Notes under the pieces: model-generated
The model's input: only the letters and a program-made list of their open reading frames with translations
What the model was told of the DNA's origin: nothing
The model's database searches: none
Translations under genes and position numbers: made by a program
NCBI GenBank assembly: GCA_910589415.1
Contig: OU342631.1
Coordinates: 8,804,001-8,868,000, forward strand
DNA from: Malachius bipustulatus
Lineage: Eukaryota > Arthropoda > Insecta > Coleoptera > Melyridae
Reading direction: 5' to 3'
Length of the DNA stretch: 64,000 bases
Shown: in pieces, positions 36,801 through 46,485 of the stretch
Layout of the letters: every line of letters begins with the position of its first letter
Position numbering within the stretch: the first letter of the stretch is position 1

Positions 36801-37674
36801 AAAACTCGATTAAAAAAAAAAACTAAACTGCATTCTATCTATGGTCTTCGATTAATTACACAAATTCTCAAAGTTTCAATTTTTTATTTTAATAATTAAC
36901 CTCTATTTTGGGGGTGGATTTCTACAGAAGTGATGGACCACCCTGTACTTGCTAAAATTTCTGATAAAAAATACTCTTTCGTGCGTGGAGTTCTATCAAT
37001 GATTGACTGTTTGACTTGATTCTGATTGACTCGTTTTCGTCTTTATAGTTTTGACAAGTGAAAAAAATCGTCTTTGTTGCGTTTTTAAAAATTTATTTTG
37101 GCTCAAATTTCTCAAACACTTCTTTAAATTATTATTGAAAAGCGGTAGGTAATGTCGTCTATGCTCAATTATTACTTCTTCTGTTTTATTTTAAACTGCT
37201 GGGCCTTTTGACTCTGTTTGTACCTATTTGAATTTGTAAAGAAAATTTTGAAAAAAATTACCTGATGGGACATTCTTAAATTGAATATAATTTTTTATGC
37301 ACATGAATTTTACTAATTTATAAATTTAATTAATCAAATTGGCACTATTTTATAATCAATTAATACTTATTTAATTAAAATTTATTAAATTCTTAATAAC
37401 TTACACATTAATAATAATTAATTATGAACTCTAAAGCCAATTATTCTTAATCAGACACTGACCACTATTAATTAATTTATCTTCGTCACAATCCCTGCCT
37501 CTTATAATATAAATCCAGGCACCATTGGCAAAAAAAAATTGTCGGAAAAATGGAATTATTACTCAGAGAAAAACGGGAACTCACGTTATCCGGGCTGATG
37601 TCGCGAATGTCTCCCATGGCGCTTGCGCTGCTGTTATCTCCTTGACCGTGCTTTATCTTATTATCCACCGGCAA
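21822..37674 (-). CDS. Uncharacterised single-pass membrane protein, long first intron
   Basis: The last exons are 22375-22268 (36 codons) and 22205-21822 (127 codons plus TAG), joined in phase 0 by a 62-bp GT/AG intron. A first exon at 37674-37585 (MPVDNKIKHGQGDNSSASAM..., 30 codons, phase 0, donor AAC|GTGAGT) fits in front of them and would give a 193-residue protein across a 15.2-kb intron. That join is inference, and further small exons could exist. The product is Ser/Pro-rich and then has KRSVCRRHQ followed by a 22-residue membrane span, TILVLTMCTLITIGILAAIF plus FL, and about 15 residues ending in WLCY. Basic residues before the span predict a cytosolic N-terminus (type II or tail-anchored). 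A weak donor just before the stop could instead extend the frame by about 39 codons from 21799. I recognise no family. Confidence 0.7.
24918..25087. repeat. 170-bp AT-rich palindrome
   Basis: AAGGTTTGATGGGTTTTTAT at the left is mirrored by the inverse near 25068-25087. The interior is almost pure A/T with imperfect inverted symmetry (ATATTGTAT and TAGAATAT blocks). It lies inside the long intron of the membrane-protein gene. Such palindromes are prone to cruciform formation and length change. Confidence 0.7.
25875..26012 (-). mobile_element. SINE-like fragment with a pol III A box
   Basis: Read on the minus strand, TAGCCTAGCGGTTAAAGG matches a tRNA A box and continues into a tRNA-like stretch. 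No convincing B box or poly(A) tail was seen, so it is a degenerate or partial SINE. A poly(T)-headed stretch at about 27098-27130 ending AAGGGAGGGGG resembles the inverted 3' end of the 18942 SINE and may be a second fragment. Confidence 0.4.
28187..30105. mobile_element. Palindromic mariner-type element (family F1) with a nested transposon
   Basis: The left terminus CAGTGTGTTTACTGTAAGG follows TA. Both arms contain GGCCAAACTTCACAGGCTGA, GAGATACAGGATGTCG and ATTTCTACGCCACTGGAATA in inverted order. The left arm is interrupted by T1 copy B (28394-29370). The outermost right end diverges after AACCTTACAG at about 30105, so that terminus is lost or replaced. Related elements are at 38084-38980 and 55994-56950. 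Confidence 0.82.
28394..29370. mobile_element. DNA transposon family T1, copy B (977 bp)
   Basis: Nearly identical to 9212-10197. TTAT is duplicated on both sides (28390-28393, 29371-29374). The opposite arm of the palindrome it interrupts keeps the uninterrupted site (CACATTATGTGCTCAC inverted, at about 29900), which fixes the element ends and the 4-bp duplication. No transposase is present. Confidence 0.9.
30186..30600 (+). mobile_element. Mariner-end repeat family F2, copy 1
   Basis: It begins TACAGGGTGTCC and shares with 39989-40330 and 40921-41350 the succession CAGGTCGTAGTTTTCAA, GGGAGTAAGACAT, AAGGAGTGGTC, GTTTCAAAATGGCGGCC, AAGCAAGATGGAAAAAAA and CCAGTGGTGTAGG. There is no reading frame of note and no right-hand inverted terminus was found, so the copies may be solo arms of a longer palindromic element. 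Confidence 0.65.
30600..33369. other. Intron sequence of the membrane-protein gene with repeat copy D1a
   Basis: No exon was recognised. The part from about 31550 to 32500 is the first copy of a duplicated block (see 44330-45640) and includes a GGTGCT microsatellite at 31692-31717. Around 32940-33160 there is a more GC-rich stretch with ATCGAT and TATCGATA motifs that could be regulatory; that is speculation. Confidence 0.45.
33370..34202. mobile_element. 833-bp fold-back element, TA-flanked
   Basis: The left end CACTGTCCAAGATAAGAATG and right end, inverted, CAGTGTGTCCAAGATAAGAA differ by a small gap. TA flanks both (33368-33369, 34203-34204). The arms pair imperfectly throughout (for example AAGGACAATGCAAT against ATTGCATTGTCCTT), so this is an older, diverged palindrome. 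No transposase. Confidence 0.78.
34205..35589. other. Intron sequence, nothing identified
   Basis: AT-rich sequence within the long intron of the membrane-protein gene. Neither strand shows a recognisable coding segment or a complete repeat. Confidence 0.4.
35590..36500. repeat. Fold-back with a GC-rich centre and ~160-bp tandem repeats
   Basis: Sequences at 35590-35860 reappear inverted at 35890-36160, including CGTGGCAACACTGCACG against CGTGCAGTGTTGCCACG and CAATTAAAT against ATTTAATTG. The centre (about 35825-35920) is unusually GC-rich and full of GGCGCTAG/CTAGCGCC. To the right the outer part of the arm is repeated in tandem: GTCCAGGG(G/A)CGGAGATATGA recurs at about 36079, 36239 and 36398, a period near 160 bp. 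No coding sequence is apparent. Confidence 0.75.
36500..37584. other. 5' part of the long intron, no exon seen
   Basis: AT-rich sequence with an isolated mariner-type end (ACCACCCTGTA at about 36946). Nothing else was recognised. Confidence 0.4.
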
Positions 37675-37910
37675 GGCAAAACAACCCTTTCGTCACGTGT
37701 GTCGAACGCTCGGCCAACCGCACACCACTCTCGTTCTTGTAGCTCGTTCTTGTGTCGCAACACTGACCAGCACATCGGCTCCGCGTGCGGTTTAAGTACG
37801 GCTAGTAGGGACCGTATCGCGTGGAGAGCGGCACGCGCCCGGATGCACGGCGGCGCGGCCGCGATGCCGCTCGCCGGGTGACTTATCAATCACTGAGGAG
37901 CGGAGACGAG
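37675..37910 (-). promoter_or_regulatory. CpG-rich promoter and 5' UTR of the membrane-protein gene
   Basis: This is the most GC- and CpG-dense stretch of the window, directly upstream of the first-exon ATG at 37674 on the minus strand. A TCAGT initiator-like sequence on the minus strand near 37890-37895 is a plausible start site. No TATA box is evident. Position and composition are seen; promoter function is inferred. Confidence 0.55.
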
Positions 37911-38083
37911 CTCCGGATGAATTTTTATTTTAATTACTTTGAGAAAAATAATCCTACAAAAAAATGTAATTGAGAAATAAAAGAAGAAAATGACAATTTC
38001 TATTATTGTTGATGAAAAATTTTTTTTCTTTAATTCCGCTCCAATGTCGTGTGCTAATTTTCTTCAAGTTATAATATAATATA

Positions 38084-38980
38084 CAGAGTGTTCACTGTAA
38101 GGTTGGCCAAACTTCACAGGTTGATTCTTCAGACTAAAATAAACAAAAAATTCCCATTAACGTGCGTCCGGAAATGCACCGTTTTTGAGATACAGCAGGG
38201 TGTCGAAGAAATATTCTTTTTCCAGTTTTTTTTTTAAGATATCTCGGGAACCGTATGAGATACAATGTTCAGCTCCTATACACACTATGTGCTCACTGGT
38301 CCCCTTATTTTCGCCGTAAAATAAAGGTTTTAAAAAAATTAATTGGCATTGATTCAGGGTATTTTGAGGGTGTCGACCCTCTAATTTCTACGCCACTGGA
38401 ATAAATTCGATTTTAAGCAGCATCTTTGAACCGTCCGCGTTTTCTACACCAAAAAGGTACTCTTGGTTAACGGCTCTAAAGTGAACCGTTTCCGAGAAAA
38501 ATGTCATTTTATGAGAGAAAACATTAATTATAGGAATTAAGTTTTCACTTACTTTTCATATTTCCAAAATGCTGTTGAAAAATCGTTGAAAAAGTGATGT
38601 TTTCTCTCATAAAATGCCATTTTTCTCGGAAACTGTTCACTTTAGAGCCGTTAACTAAGAGTACCTTTTTGGTGTAGAAAATATGGACGGTTCAAAAGCG
38701 CTGCTTGAAATCACATTTATTCCAGTGGCGGAGAAATTAGGGGGTCGAAACCCTCAAAAAACCCTAAATCTACGCCACTGAATTTTTTAAAACCTTTATT
38801 TTACGGCTTAAATAAGGGGATCAGTGAGCACATAGTGTGCACCTATAAGATTTGAACATTGTATCTCATACAGTTCCCGAGATATCGTAAAAAAACTGGA
38901 AAAATAATATTTTTGTTTTTTTTATTTTAGTCTGAAGAATCAGCCTGTGAAGTTTGGCCAACCGGACAGTAAACACCCTG
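38084..38980. mobile_element. 897-bp palindromic mariner-type element (family F1)
   Basis: It begins CAGAGTGTTCACTGTAAGG and ends with an inverse counterpart ACAGTAAACACCCTG. TA flanks both sides (38082-38083, 38981-38982). The arms contain the same ordered blocks as 28187-30105 (GGCCAAACTTCACAGG, GAGATACAGCAGGGTG, ACGCCACTGGAATAAA, ACCGTTTCCGAGAAAAATG). It lies just upstream of the membrane-protein promoter. There is no reading frame. Confidence 0.88.
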
Positions 38981-38982
38981 TA

Positions 38983-39988
38983 CATAAGGTGGCTATATTA
39001 AAACCACATAACTACCTACTCGATACGGGATTTAAAATATGGGATTAAAAGACATTTTTTCTGTAATCAATTCTCCCGAGTTTCTTGATGATAGTGGTGA
39101 AAACGGCACTTCAGTATCTGCTTTCAATCTCGAGAGTAATATTGCCTGTGACATCATATCGGTCTCGACTGTCTGCACGTGCCCTGCAGTACTTATGATT
39201 CATAATCGCGGCTGTTGTGACGTCAGAATTTTGACTTCAACTTCTTTTAACTTGTTTATTTAACATCGCACTAAAAACTCGGTTAATTTATCTGCATTTT
39301 AGTTTGATTTAATTTAACAAAAAAACGCAAAATTTGATTATCTAAAAGAATAGAAAGTACAGCTTTTTTTGTAGAAAAAAAAATTCTGGAACAGACCCGG
39401 TGGCAGTGCCAGTCAGTGGTCGTGTTTGAGAGAAATTTGTCAAGGAAAGCACTGTGGGGGGAAACGGTTCGCCTTGCCCGCGGCATCGGGAAATTAAGAA
39501 TCCTGTTAAAAGGAATGCGTAGGCTATTCAAAACAAAAACCAGGCTAATCAAAACTATTTGTTTTATTAATTAATTAGACGCGGGACTGAGGTCTGTGTG
39601 TAACTACCATGGACCTTGATCGGGCCAGATCTTTTCCTATAACGTGTGGTGTGCCTCTATACCGCAACGCTGCTGTAGGATAGGTACCCTTGTCTTTGAC
39701 GCAAGTGCGGCTTATCTCTCCGGCCACACATTGATAACATTAACAGATCGGATAAATTGAATTGATTAATGATTGATTAGAAATCAATCAAGTCGGTATT
39801 GAAATAAATACCGAGAGCCGAGAACGTCGAGTGATCTACTTATTCGATCGCTTTTCCGAAGGTGAAGTTTCGATTCTTGCCGCGATCAATCGAATCGTAA
39901 TTAAAATCGCATTTCAATTTAATTGTAGAAACGTTTCAGGTCAAATACAATTTTTTTTTAATCGGGATGAATTTTAGTCACACTCTTA
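38983..39988. other. Intergenic, no gene seen
   Basis: About 1 kb upstream of the membrane-protein gene. Short open stretches here lack motifs. The right-hand part (about 39580-39900) has a more balanced base composition without a convincing frame. Confidence 0.4.
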
Positions 39989-40330
39989 TACAGGCTGTCA
40001 TTACAATAAGTTCGAAAAAACCTTTTTTGTGGCACAATTTCGGGTTGCAGTTTTCAATTTGGGGGTTTGAAATTTTTTTGGGAGTAAGGTATCTGTAAGG
40101 AGTGGTCTGGTGTTGCATTTGAGCAAAATCGGTCTAGTCGTTTCAAATTGTGACCGTAATAATTGCAATTTTTTTAACCCCCATACAAGCAAGATGTAAG
40201 AATTTCCAAAACTAACAGGACTTTAAGAAAAAAATATTTACTATTAATAAGCCAGTGGCGTGGGTGGTAAAATGGCAAAAATGGCAAAATTTCTATAACC
40301 GTTTATTAGCACATTTTTAAAGGAATTGTT
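39989..40330 (+). mobile_element. Mariner-end repeat family F2, copy 2
   Basis: It begins TACAGGCTGTCATTACAA and follows the same block order as copies 1 and 3 (GTTGCAGTTTTCAA, GGGAGTAAGGTAT, AAGGAGTGGTC, AAGCAAGATG, CCAGTGGCGTGGG). No opposite terminus was seen. Confidence 0.65.
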
Positions 40331-40700
40331 TTCTCATCAGTCGTCAGAAATTGATAGCGTAATCCCGATGAACGATATGATAATTCCATTCAGCAACAAT
40401 TCGTTCGTCATCGTACAGTTCGTGTCAACCAATCAACACCTATCCCTTCCTTCCCTCTACCCGCACAAAAAAATCAAGTGAGAAAGGAAGATAAGAGTCC
40501 GTCGAAGTCGTCGAGCGAAGTCCTGTCGCATCCGAGAGGACCAATTACATATTATTAGCAATTCGTATCGTTCGTTAGGGAAGGGTCGTGAGATACCCTC
40601 CTAAATCGTGTTAATACAATTCGTAATAATAAATTTAATCGTATCGTGAACTTAAAATAAGCGAGTTCTACGACCACGGTACTGGTACTAATAACCTTTA
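40331..40700. repeat. Duplicated block D2, copy 1
   Basis: It matches about 59405-59640: GCCGATGAACGATATGAT versus CCCGATGAACGATATGAT, then CAGCAACAAT, CGTTCGTCATCG, ATCCTCCTAAATCGTGTTAA and CGTATTGTGAAC in the same order. This copy has about 120 bp of extra GC-richer sequence in the middle. No reading frame was recognised. Confidence 0.65.
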
Positions 40701-40920
40701 ATCTTGAAAAATTTCAAGAAAATAATAAAATAAAAATGGCGGGGGTATTCCAAGTTTTTATATTGTGAGGTTTCTTCCTCCAAATAGCGATTTTTCGATT
40801 TTCAAAACGCTCCTGTAGCTTTATCTTCCAAGATTAATGCACGAAATTTAGCACTCTGGTAGAACTTATGGAGGAGTTTGAATTTTCGTGAAAAATTTTC
40901 TTAAAGTCGCTTGACTTTGA

Positions 40921-41350
40921 CATCAGGATGTCCTATCAAATTAAAAAAAAAAACCTTTCTTATCCCCCCATTTCAGGTCGCAGTTTTCAATCTACGAAAC
41001 TGAAATGTTTGTAAGAGTAAGATAGACGTAAGATGGTAAGTAGACGTGAGGAGTGGTCTCGTGTTGCATTTGAGTAAAATCGGTCTAGTTGTTTCAAAAT
41101 GGCGGCCTTTTAAAATTTCGTAAAAATTGCAATTTTTTTAATCCCCTTTTAAGCAAGATGGAAAAAAATTAAAACCAAATGAACAGGATTGAATGAAAAC
41201 TTTTCGAATTTCTAGGTAGTGTAAAAAAATGCGTTTTTAAAATCAATTAGTCCAGTGGTGCGCTTAGGAAGATGGGGCCAAATTACTAAATTTCTTATCA
41301 TTTTATAGTCCGTTTTCAAAGGAATTGGACTGAAATTTTCACAATAAACA
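40921..41350 (+). mobile_element. Mariner-end repeat family F2, copy 3
   Basis: It begins CAGGATGTCCTATCAAA and shares the block order of the 30186 and 39989 copies, including GTTTCAAAATGGCGGCC and CCAGTGGTGCG. It is followed closely by the 41451-43035 element. Confidence 0.6.
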
Positions 41351-41450
41351 ACTACGCTAAGATGATTCGAGAAATCGCTAAGAAAAAAAAAATTCAACAA
41401 CCCAATTCCCAAAATGGCGACATTCAAAATTGAATCAATACATAAACGTA

Positions 41451-43035
41451 CAGGTGTCTCATATAACTTGTCCCTGTACCTTATTAAAGAACCTAAAGGT
41501 GATACGAAAAAAATGTGTCGAATTAATATTGTCTCGGATAATGGGATCTTTTTCTGTAAATTAATTTCAAAATGGCCGACAAATTTCAAAATATACCTTT
41601 TACAGGGTTATGACCTTAAGTTACTTTTTTTTTAATAGGAAGGCCTATATATTTTTAAATTTTCTAAAACTACTGAGAAATACAATTACAATTATTATGC
41701 ATGTCTTATGACTCTTATTTCGAATTTATTAGGGCTCTTCAGCAAAAAATTGCTCAATTTTGAAGCACCATGTATAGGTTGCTATTTGACTTTTTTGAAC
41801 GCCGTTTTCACCAAAAGATTTTGACATTTTTTGTTTTCGATTTTTTGTGAATAAAAATGTAAAATTTCCAATCACAAAGCAGCGTTGCCATGTTTTTCAA
41901 AGCGTAGATTTTCTTATTTTTTTTTTCAAATGTCAGGCTCCATATTAACATGGGGCTCATTTGAAAGTACATAGGTTAAAAGACGAATTCAATGACATGT
42001 TACAATTACACCGTAGGATTGCATCCATTTATTTTCATTCAATTTGTGTTTTTTTTTTCGAAAAAATTGAAGAAAATTTATTCATTATAAATTTATAAAC
42101 AATCATGGTTTCCAATTAAGACAATGAGATGGGTAGTATAATTGTAATTAAACAATTAAACATTTTACATTTTCCAGTTTCATTTTACACTGAAATAAAG
42201 AAAACAAATGTCAAAATCTTTTGGCAAAAACGGCATTAAAAAATGACAAATAGCAACCAATACATGGCGCTTCAAATTTTACCTATTTTTTGCTGAAGAG
42301 GCTTAATAAATTCGAAACAAGAGGTCGGAAACCCAAAAGACACTGTATTTCTCATTTCTTAATTCCACCTTTCCTTACGGAATTTATCCTTTACTTGCAC
42401 CACCCTTGCTGCCCATCCAAATAAAAAAAATTCCACGGCAAGAGGACGAAGCTTTTCAACACTCATATTTATCATCAACACCAGTACCAGTCGCAGTGGC
42501 AGTCAGATTTCGAAGTCGGAGAGTACGAATCGAGAGTGCATAGTGAGCAGTCGAGGAGAAGCGAGTCAACCCAGCACCCTTCGTTAGTTGCTGTGGAATT
42601 CGTCGCGAGTCCCGCCTTGAAATGAAAAAGGCCGATCGCAATTCGTGGCTTATTACCCGCGGTACCATGCTCCCTTCACAAAAAACGGATTAATTTGAAG
42701 ACTTCCGCATCCCCCGCACGGGTAACATAGTGGTTCAATAATTATACAATAACAATAATTATTAATCCTGTCTATTATTTCCCTATGTATCCTGTACCCT
42801 GGTCCTTCGTCCAGATTTCGAAGAAGCTTTTCGATCTTACAAACCTATCTATTAAAAATTCCTAATTAACATCAACCCCCACCGGATCGATTTCCCATTA
42901 AGGGAATCATACATTTTGATCATTCGAGTCTGTCCATTAAGAGAACATGAAGAGAAGTTCTTAGAATTTAAACAAAATAACTTACGGTCATAACTCTGCA
43001 GGTATATTACAGGGACAAGTTATATGAGACACCTG
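41451..43035. mobile_element. 1.6-kb TA-flanked element with 30-bp terminal inverted repeats
   Basis: The left terminus CAGGTGTCTCATATAACTTG and right terminus are perfect inverses over about 28 bp. TA lies at 41449-41450 and 43036-43037. Inside, 41650-41860 and 42190-42360 form an imperfect fold-back. The right arm contains about 600 bp (42370-42960) without a mirror image in the left arm, likely a separate insertion; its stretch at 42480-42660 is comparatively GC-rich. No transposase was recognised. Confidence 0.78.
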
Positions 43036-43037
43036 TA

Positions 43038-44067
43038 CCTACACTATTTAAGTGAGTGATGCGCAAGAAGGTTACTATTTAAGTGATCGATGCGCAAGAA
43101 GGTTTTTATAAAGTCGTCTTGCTCCTATATACAAGGTGCTTCCAAATTTAAATCCGCATCGTTACTAATAAAACCCGCATTAAAAAAAAAATTGATCTGG
43201 TATGATGTATTACCGTAACCTTGATTTTTACGATCTTGAAGGAAAAGAGAAGACATTCATATAAATAAATATTAGCTTTATGTAATGAGAAGTAGGTAGG
43301 TAATAAGAAGTGTACTAATAATAATTATTGGATAAAAAAATTCAGATCCTAGTTATAATGAATTCTGTAATTTAGTGTGATATATTTACATTTATAGGAA
43401 ACGCGATTGATTTGTTTGAATTATTGTTCAGCCTTCGATCAGAAAATCAGTTTCAGATCCTAGAAGAGGGAGTTTCGTTTGAGTATCAAGAAGGCTCGAG
43501 AAACGTGTGCAGGTTAAAATAATGATATTAGTCATCACATCACTTACACAAACCACCGACTTTTTATCGTCAATGGAGTTGAAATAAAAATCGACTTCCT
43601 CGTTGCACGGGGAGAGACAAATGAAAGAAAAAAAAAAAAGAAAAACCGTCGTTATGTGTGTGGTAATGCGTTATTATCGTTCCTCGTCGTAATAATATTA
43701 ATTCTCTTTTTTGTGTTCGCCGTTGCGCGTGTTTTTGATACTTTCAAGGTTCCCTTTTCAGGCTGTGTCAGAATCGATTTCAGTCAACGATCTGAAATGC
43801 CGCGGCGTAATGTCGACGTCTGTAAAAATCACCGCAAAAGATCGGCTTTGTTTATAAGCGAATAAGTAGAATGAGAACTGCTTGAATAATTTTTCTTCTT
43901 GTTGCATTTTGTTAGTAACGAACCAGTTGTCTTGTTAATTAGTTTAGTAGGTTCACGTAATGTACGTTATTACGCTGTTACTTGCCTTGGATTTATTTTA
44001 AACTCTTAGTAGGGTTAAATTGCCTTCATCCTTTTTATAAACACTTTTATTGATGAAACAAATTGAT
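43038..44067. other. Intergenic, short tandem duplication only
   Basis: A ~33-bp unit containing GATGCGCAAGAAGGTT is repeated twice at about 43045-43110. The rest, including a more balanced stretch near 43640-43865, shows no recognisable gene. Confidence 0.4.
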
Positions 44068-44121
44068 GTGGCAGACTGATGAGCTGAAATTACAGCGAAA
44101 CATCGATGTCTCCACCTCCAC
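44068..44121 (+). ncRNA. Hammerhead ribozyme candidate (type I)
   Basis: All conserved core positions are present in order: CTGATGA (44076-44082); stem II GCTG/CAGC (44083-44086, 44093-44096) closed by loop AAATTA; GAAA (44097-44100); stem III ACA/TGT (44100-44102, 44107-44109) with loop TCGA; then C44110, giving a GUC cleavage site. Stem I pairs A44075-T44111 and G44074-C44112, and after an internal loop GTGG (44068-44071) with CCAC (44118-44121). Small type I hammerheads occur in Penelope-like elements, retrozymes and insect satellites, and produce unit-length or circular RNAs. No protein-coding context is visible nearby and only one unit was found. Activity is inferred from the motif. Confidence 0.7.
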
Positions 44122-44329
44122 CAAACCTTGATGATCTGTTTAATTTTAATTGATCTGATGTTTGATAATTTTCGTGCTTAATCGATAAAGAAGCTACCAT
44201 AAACTCAGAATTTAATAATAAAATCGGTTCCTCGATTTTTTTTATTTCGATGATTTTATCAGGCTATTATAATTCGGGTGTGAAAGGTCTTTTACCACTC
44301 GAACCCAAACGTAACAATTTCTATTCCCT

Positions 44330-45640
44330 CGTTTCAATTAAAACAACTCATGAATCTTGAAGGAATGATACTGGAGGTAGGCTCTTTTAGTTGGGGATTT
44401 CAAAGATGTTTTTTTGCTCTGTTTGCTTACAGTTCGCTTGTGCTGGTGCTGATGCTGGTGCTATTATTGCTTAGGTACATTTCCGAATTACGATGACGTA
44501 ATCGGTGAACTACTTGCAGTTGAACGGTAATTAGTTGTTTCTCAATTAAGTACCACTACCACAAGGCACAATCAGGCGAAGAGCATAAAGATTGAAATGT
44601 TAAAAAACGGAGGCATTCATAGGGTATTATCATAGATTTAAAGAATCAATTAAAGATAACCGCAGCGTCTGATTTCGGAAATCGAAAAACTCCGGAAGTT
44701 GAAATTAATCTGATGATTATTAATGGGAAACACTCTGGTTTAATTGACTGAGTTAGTCAGTGTGTTGCAGATATTCCAGACACAGCAGGTGTTTTGGGAT
44801 TGATTGAGGAGGAACTTAATATCTAACCAAAGGACCAAAATGCGTTGCGTTTCATTTGGAAAAATTTTGTATTAGAAAATAAGTGTCTTGACGACCAAAT
44901 AAATAATTAAGATAAAATCTGGAAAGCGGATTATTTGGGGAATGCGTCCAAACTTACCGTTTTTGCAGTAGTCTCTGTGTAAATTGAGGATGCCTGCCTT
45001 CTTGGATAGCTGTATTGCGTTATGTGTAACAATGCGAGCGACGCAGAAAGCGTGTATGTAGACACTTTCGAGTCTTGCTACGGTTCAAAAAGAGCTGCTT
45101 CCTGCTGGGCTGGCCTGCAGGATATAATTTCCTCTTTCCTGTAGGCCCTTTTCTCACTCTCGATCCAGGTACAGGTGTTATGGTTATACAACCCAACGGA
45201 CATCCGAAGTGCTTTGACAGTGGTCTACCTACACGCAAATTATGGAAGATTGCGTAAATGCAGGATTGAATCGAAGTAAAAAATGTAAAATGAAAAATCT
45301 GGGACGCAACAGGTAGGTAGGCTTTTCTCCGTTTTTTAGTTCCCCGTTTGGACGTTTCCGCCCGCGACTTGCTTCGCTCTCTTCCGCCATGGCCGTCCAC
45401 CGGCTTCCGCTTTACTGCCTCGCGTGCTAGCCATTCCCCAATCAGCGAAGTATTACGTCATGTTGCCTGGAAGCTGTTTGCTAAAATTTTCGCGTGACCT
45501 GTGCATATGGCTTGCGCTCAAAAATCATCCCTTCGAGCTATCTAAGTCTGTGAATGTGAATCTATACACGATATTTTTGATAAAAAGGTCGTGAAGAGTT
45601 TTAGCTTGTGAAAATCTTTTTCTTCTTCTTCTTTTAATAA
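44330..45640. repeat. Duplicated block D1, copy 2
   Basis: Its order of blocks matches 31550-32500: AAAACAACTCATGAATCTTG, a GGTGCTGATGCTGGTGCTAT microsatellite, GAACTACTTGCAGTTGAACG, GGCTTTTCTCCGTTTTTTAG, CCATTCCCCAATCAGCGAAG and GATAAAAAGGTCGTGAAGAG. This copy has an extra CpG-rich ~75 bp (45343-45420) after the TTTTTTAG block and more sequence around 44800-45300. A more diverged third match to the last block is at about 58128-58210. No functional frame was recognised. Confidence 0.7.
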
Positions 45641-45944
45641 CGCAATATATTCGGTAACGCGCTAAATGAAAGCGTTTCAGGGGCTATATCTACGAAATGT
45701 ACGCAACAGCGGAAATAATGTATCAAGAAGTGCTCGGGGGTCATTTAGAAAATACTCGCGCCAGAACAATCGTTTTCCTTTTAATTATTTAATATTTCCT
45801 GTGACTACGTACTAATAATTGTTTCTTTTTAATCAACGTCTTACGTCCAACTTGTCCAATTTGTTAAGCATCGCATTCATTCATACAATATCGGCGGGGA
45901 CAATTATGATTATCAATGATACGGATGAGGTTTACGTCGGGATA

Positions 45945-46485
45945 ACAAGTGAAACGGTATTAACGGTACATTCGATCAAGTATTTCGGTTAGATTATTAA
46001 AAGGTTGCGTAGGAAATTTATTACGGAGGACAGAACAATATTCTGACTAATAATAAATCACACAGATACACTTGATGGTTTCATTTTCGCTATCATTGAA
46101 TTATTTCGCTTCTGTAACGATCGGTGTTCTGAGTGACACTTTAATTCGTTTCAATCGACTACTGCTTTTGTAATAAATCGTGAATCTATACATGGTAGAG
46201 CCTTTTACGTCTCAGATCGGACTTCGGACGATTCGGGTTAACCAGTGAAACGGTATTAACGGTACATTTGATCTAGTATTTCGGTCAAGTTATTAAACGG
46301 TTGCGCCAGGGAATTTATTACGGGGGACAGAACAATATTCTGACTAATAATAAATCACACGGATACATTCGATGGTTTCATTTTCGCTATCATAGTGACC
46401 CTTTAATTCGTTTGAATTGACTGCTGCTTATGTAATAAATACCTGGTAGAGCCTTTTACGGGTAAGATACGACTTCGGACGATTT
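45945..46485. repeat. Tandem duplication, two diverged units of ~296 and ~245 bp
   Basis: Both units start AGTGAAACGGTATTAACGGT and continue with GACAGAACAATATTCTGACT, GATGGTTTCATTTTCGCTAT and TGGTAGAGCCTTTTACG, ending near CTTCGGACGATT. The second unit lacks about 50 bp in the middle. Confidence 0.82.

Noticed and set aside
41212..41635. Frames on both strands near 41.4 kb
   Set aside because: They cross the end of repeat F2 and the start of the 41451-43035 element; by-products of repeats.
45020..45400. 126-codon minus-strand frame with an RSKSRAETSKRGTKKRR basic start
   Set aside because: It lies in duplicated block D1; the other copy lacks the coding-like segment and no splice or domain support exists.
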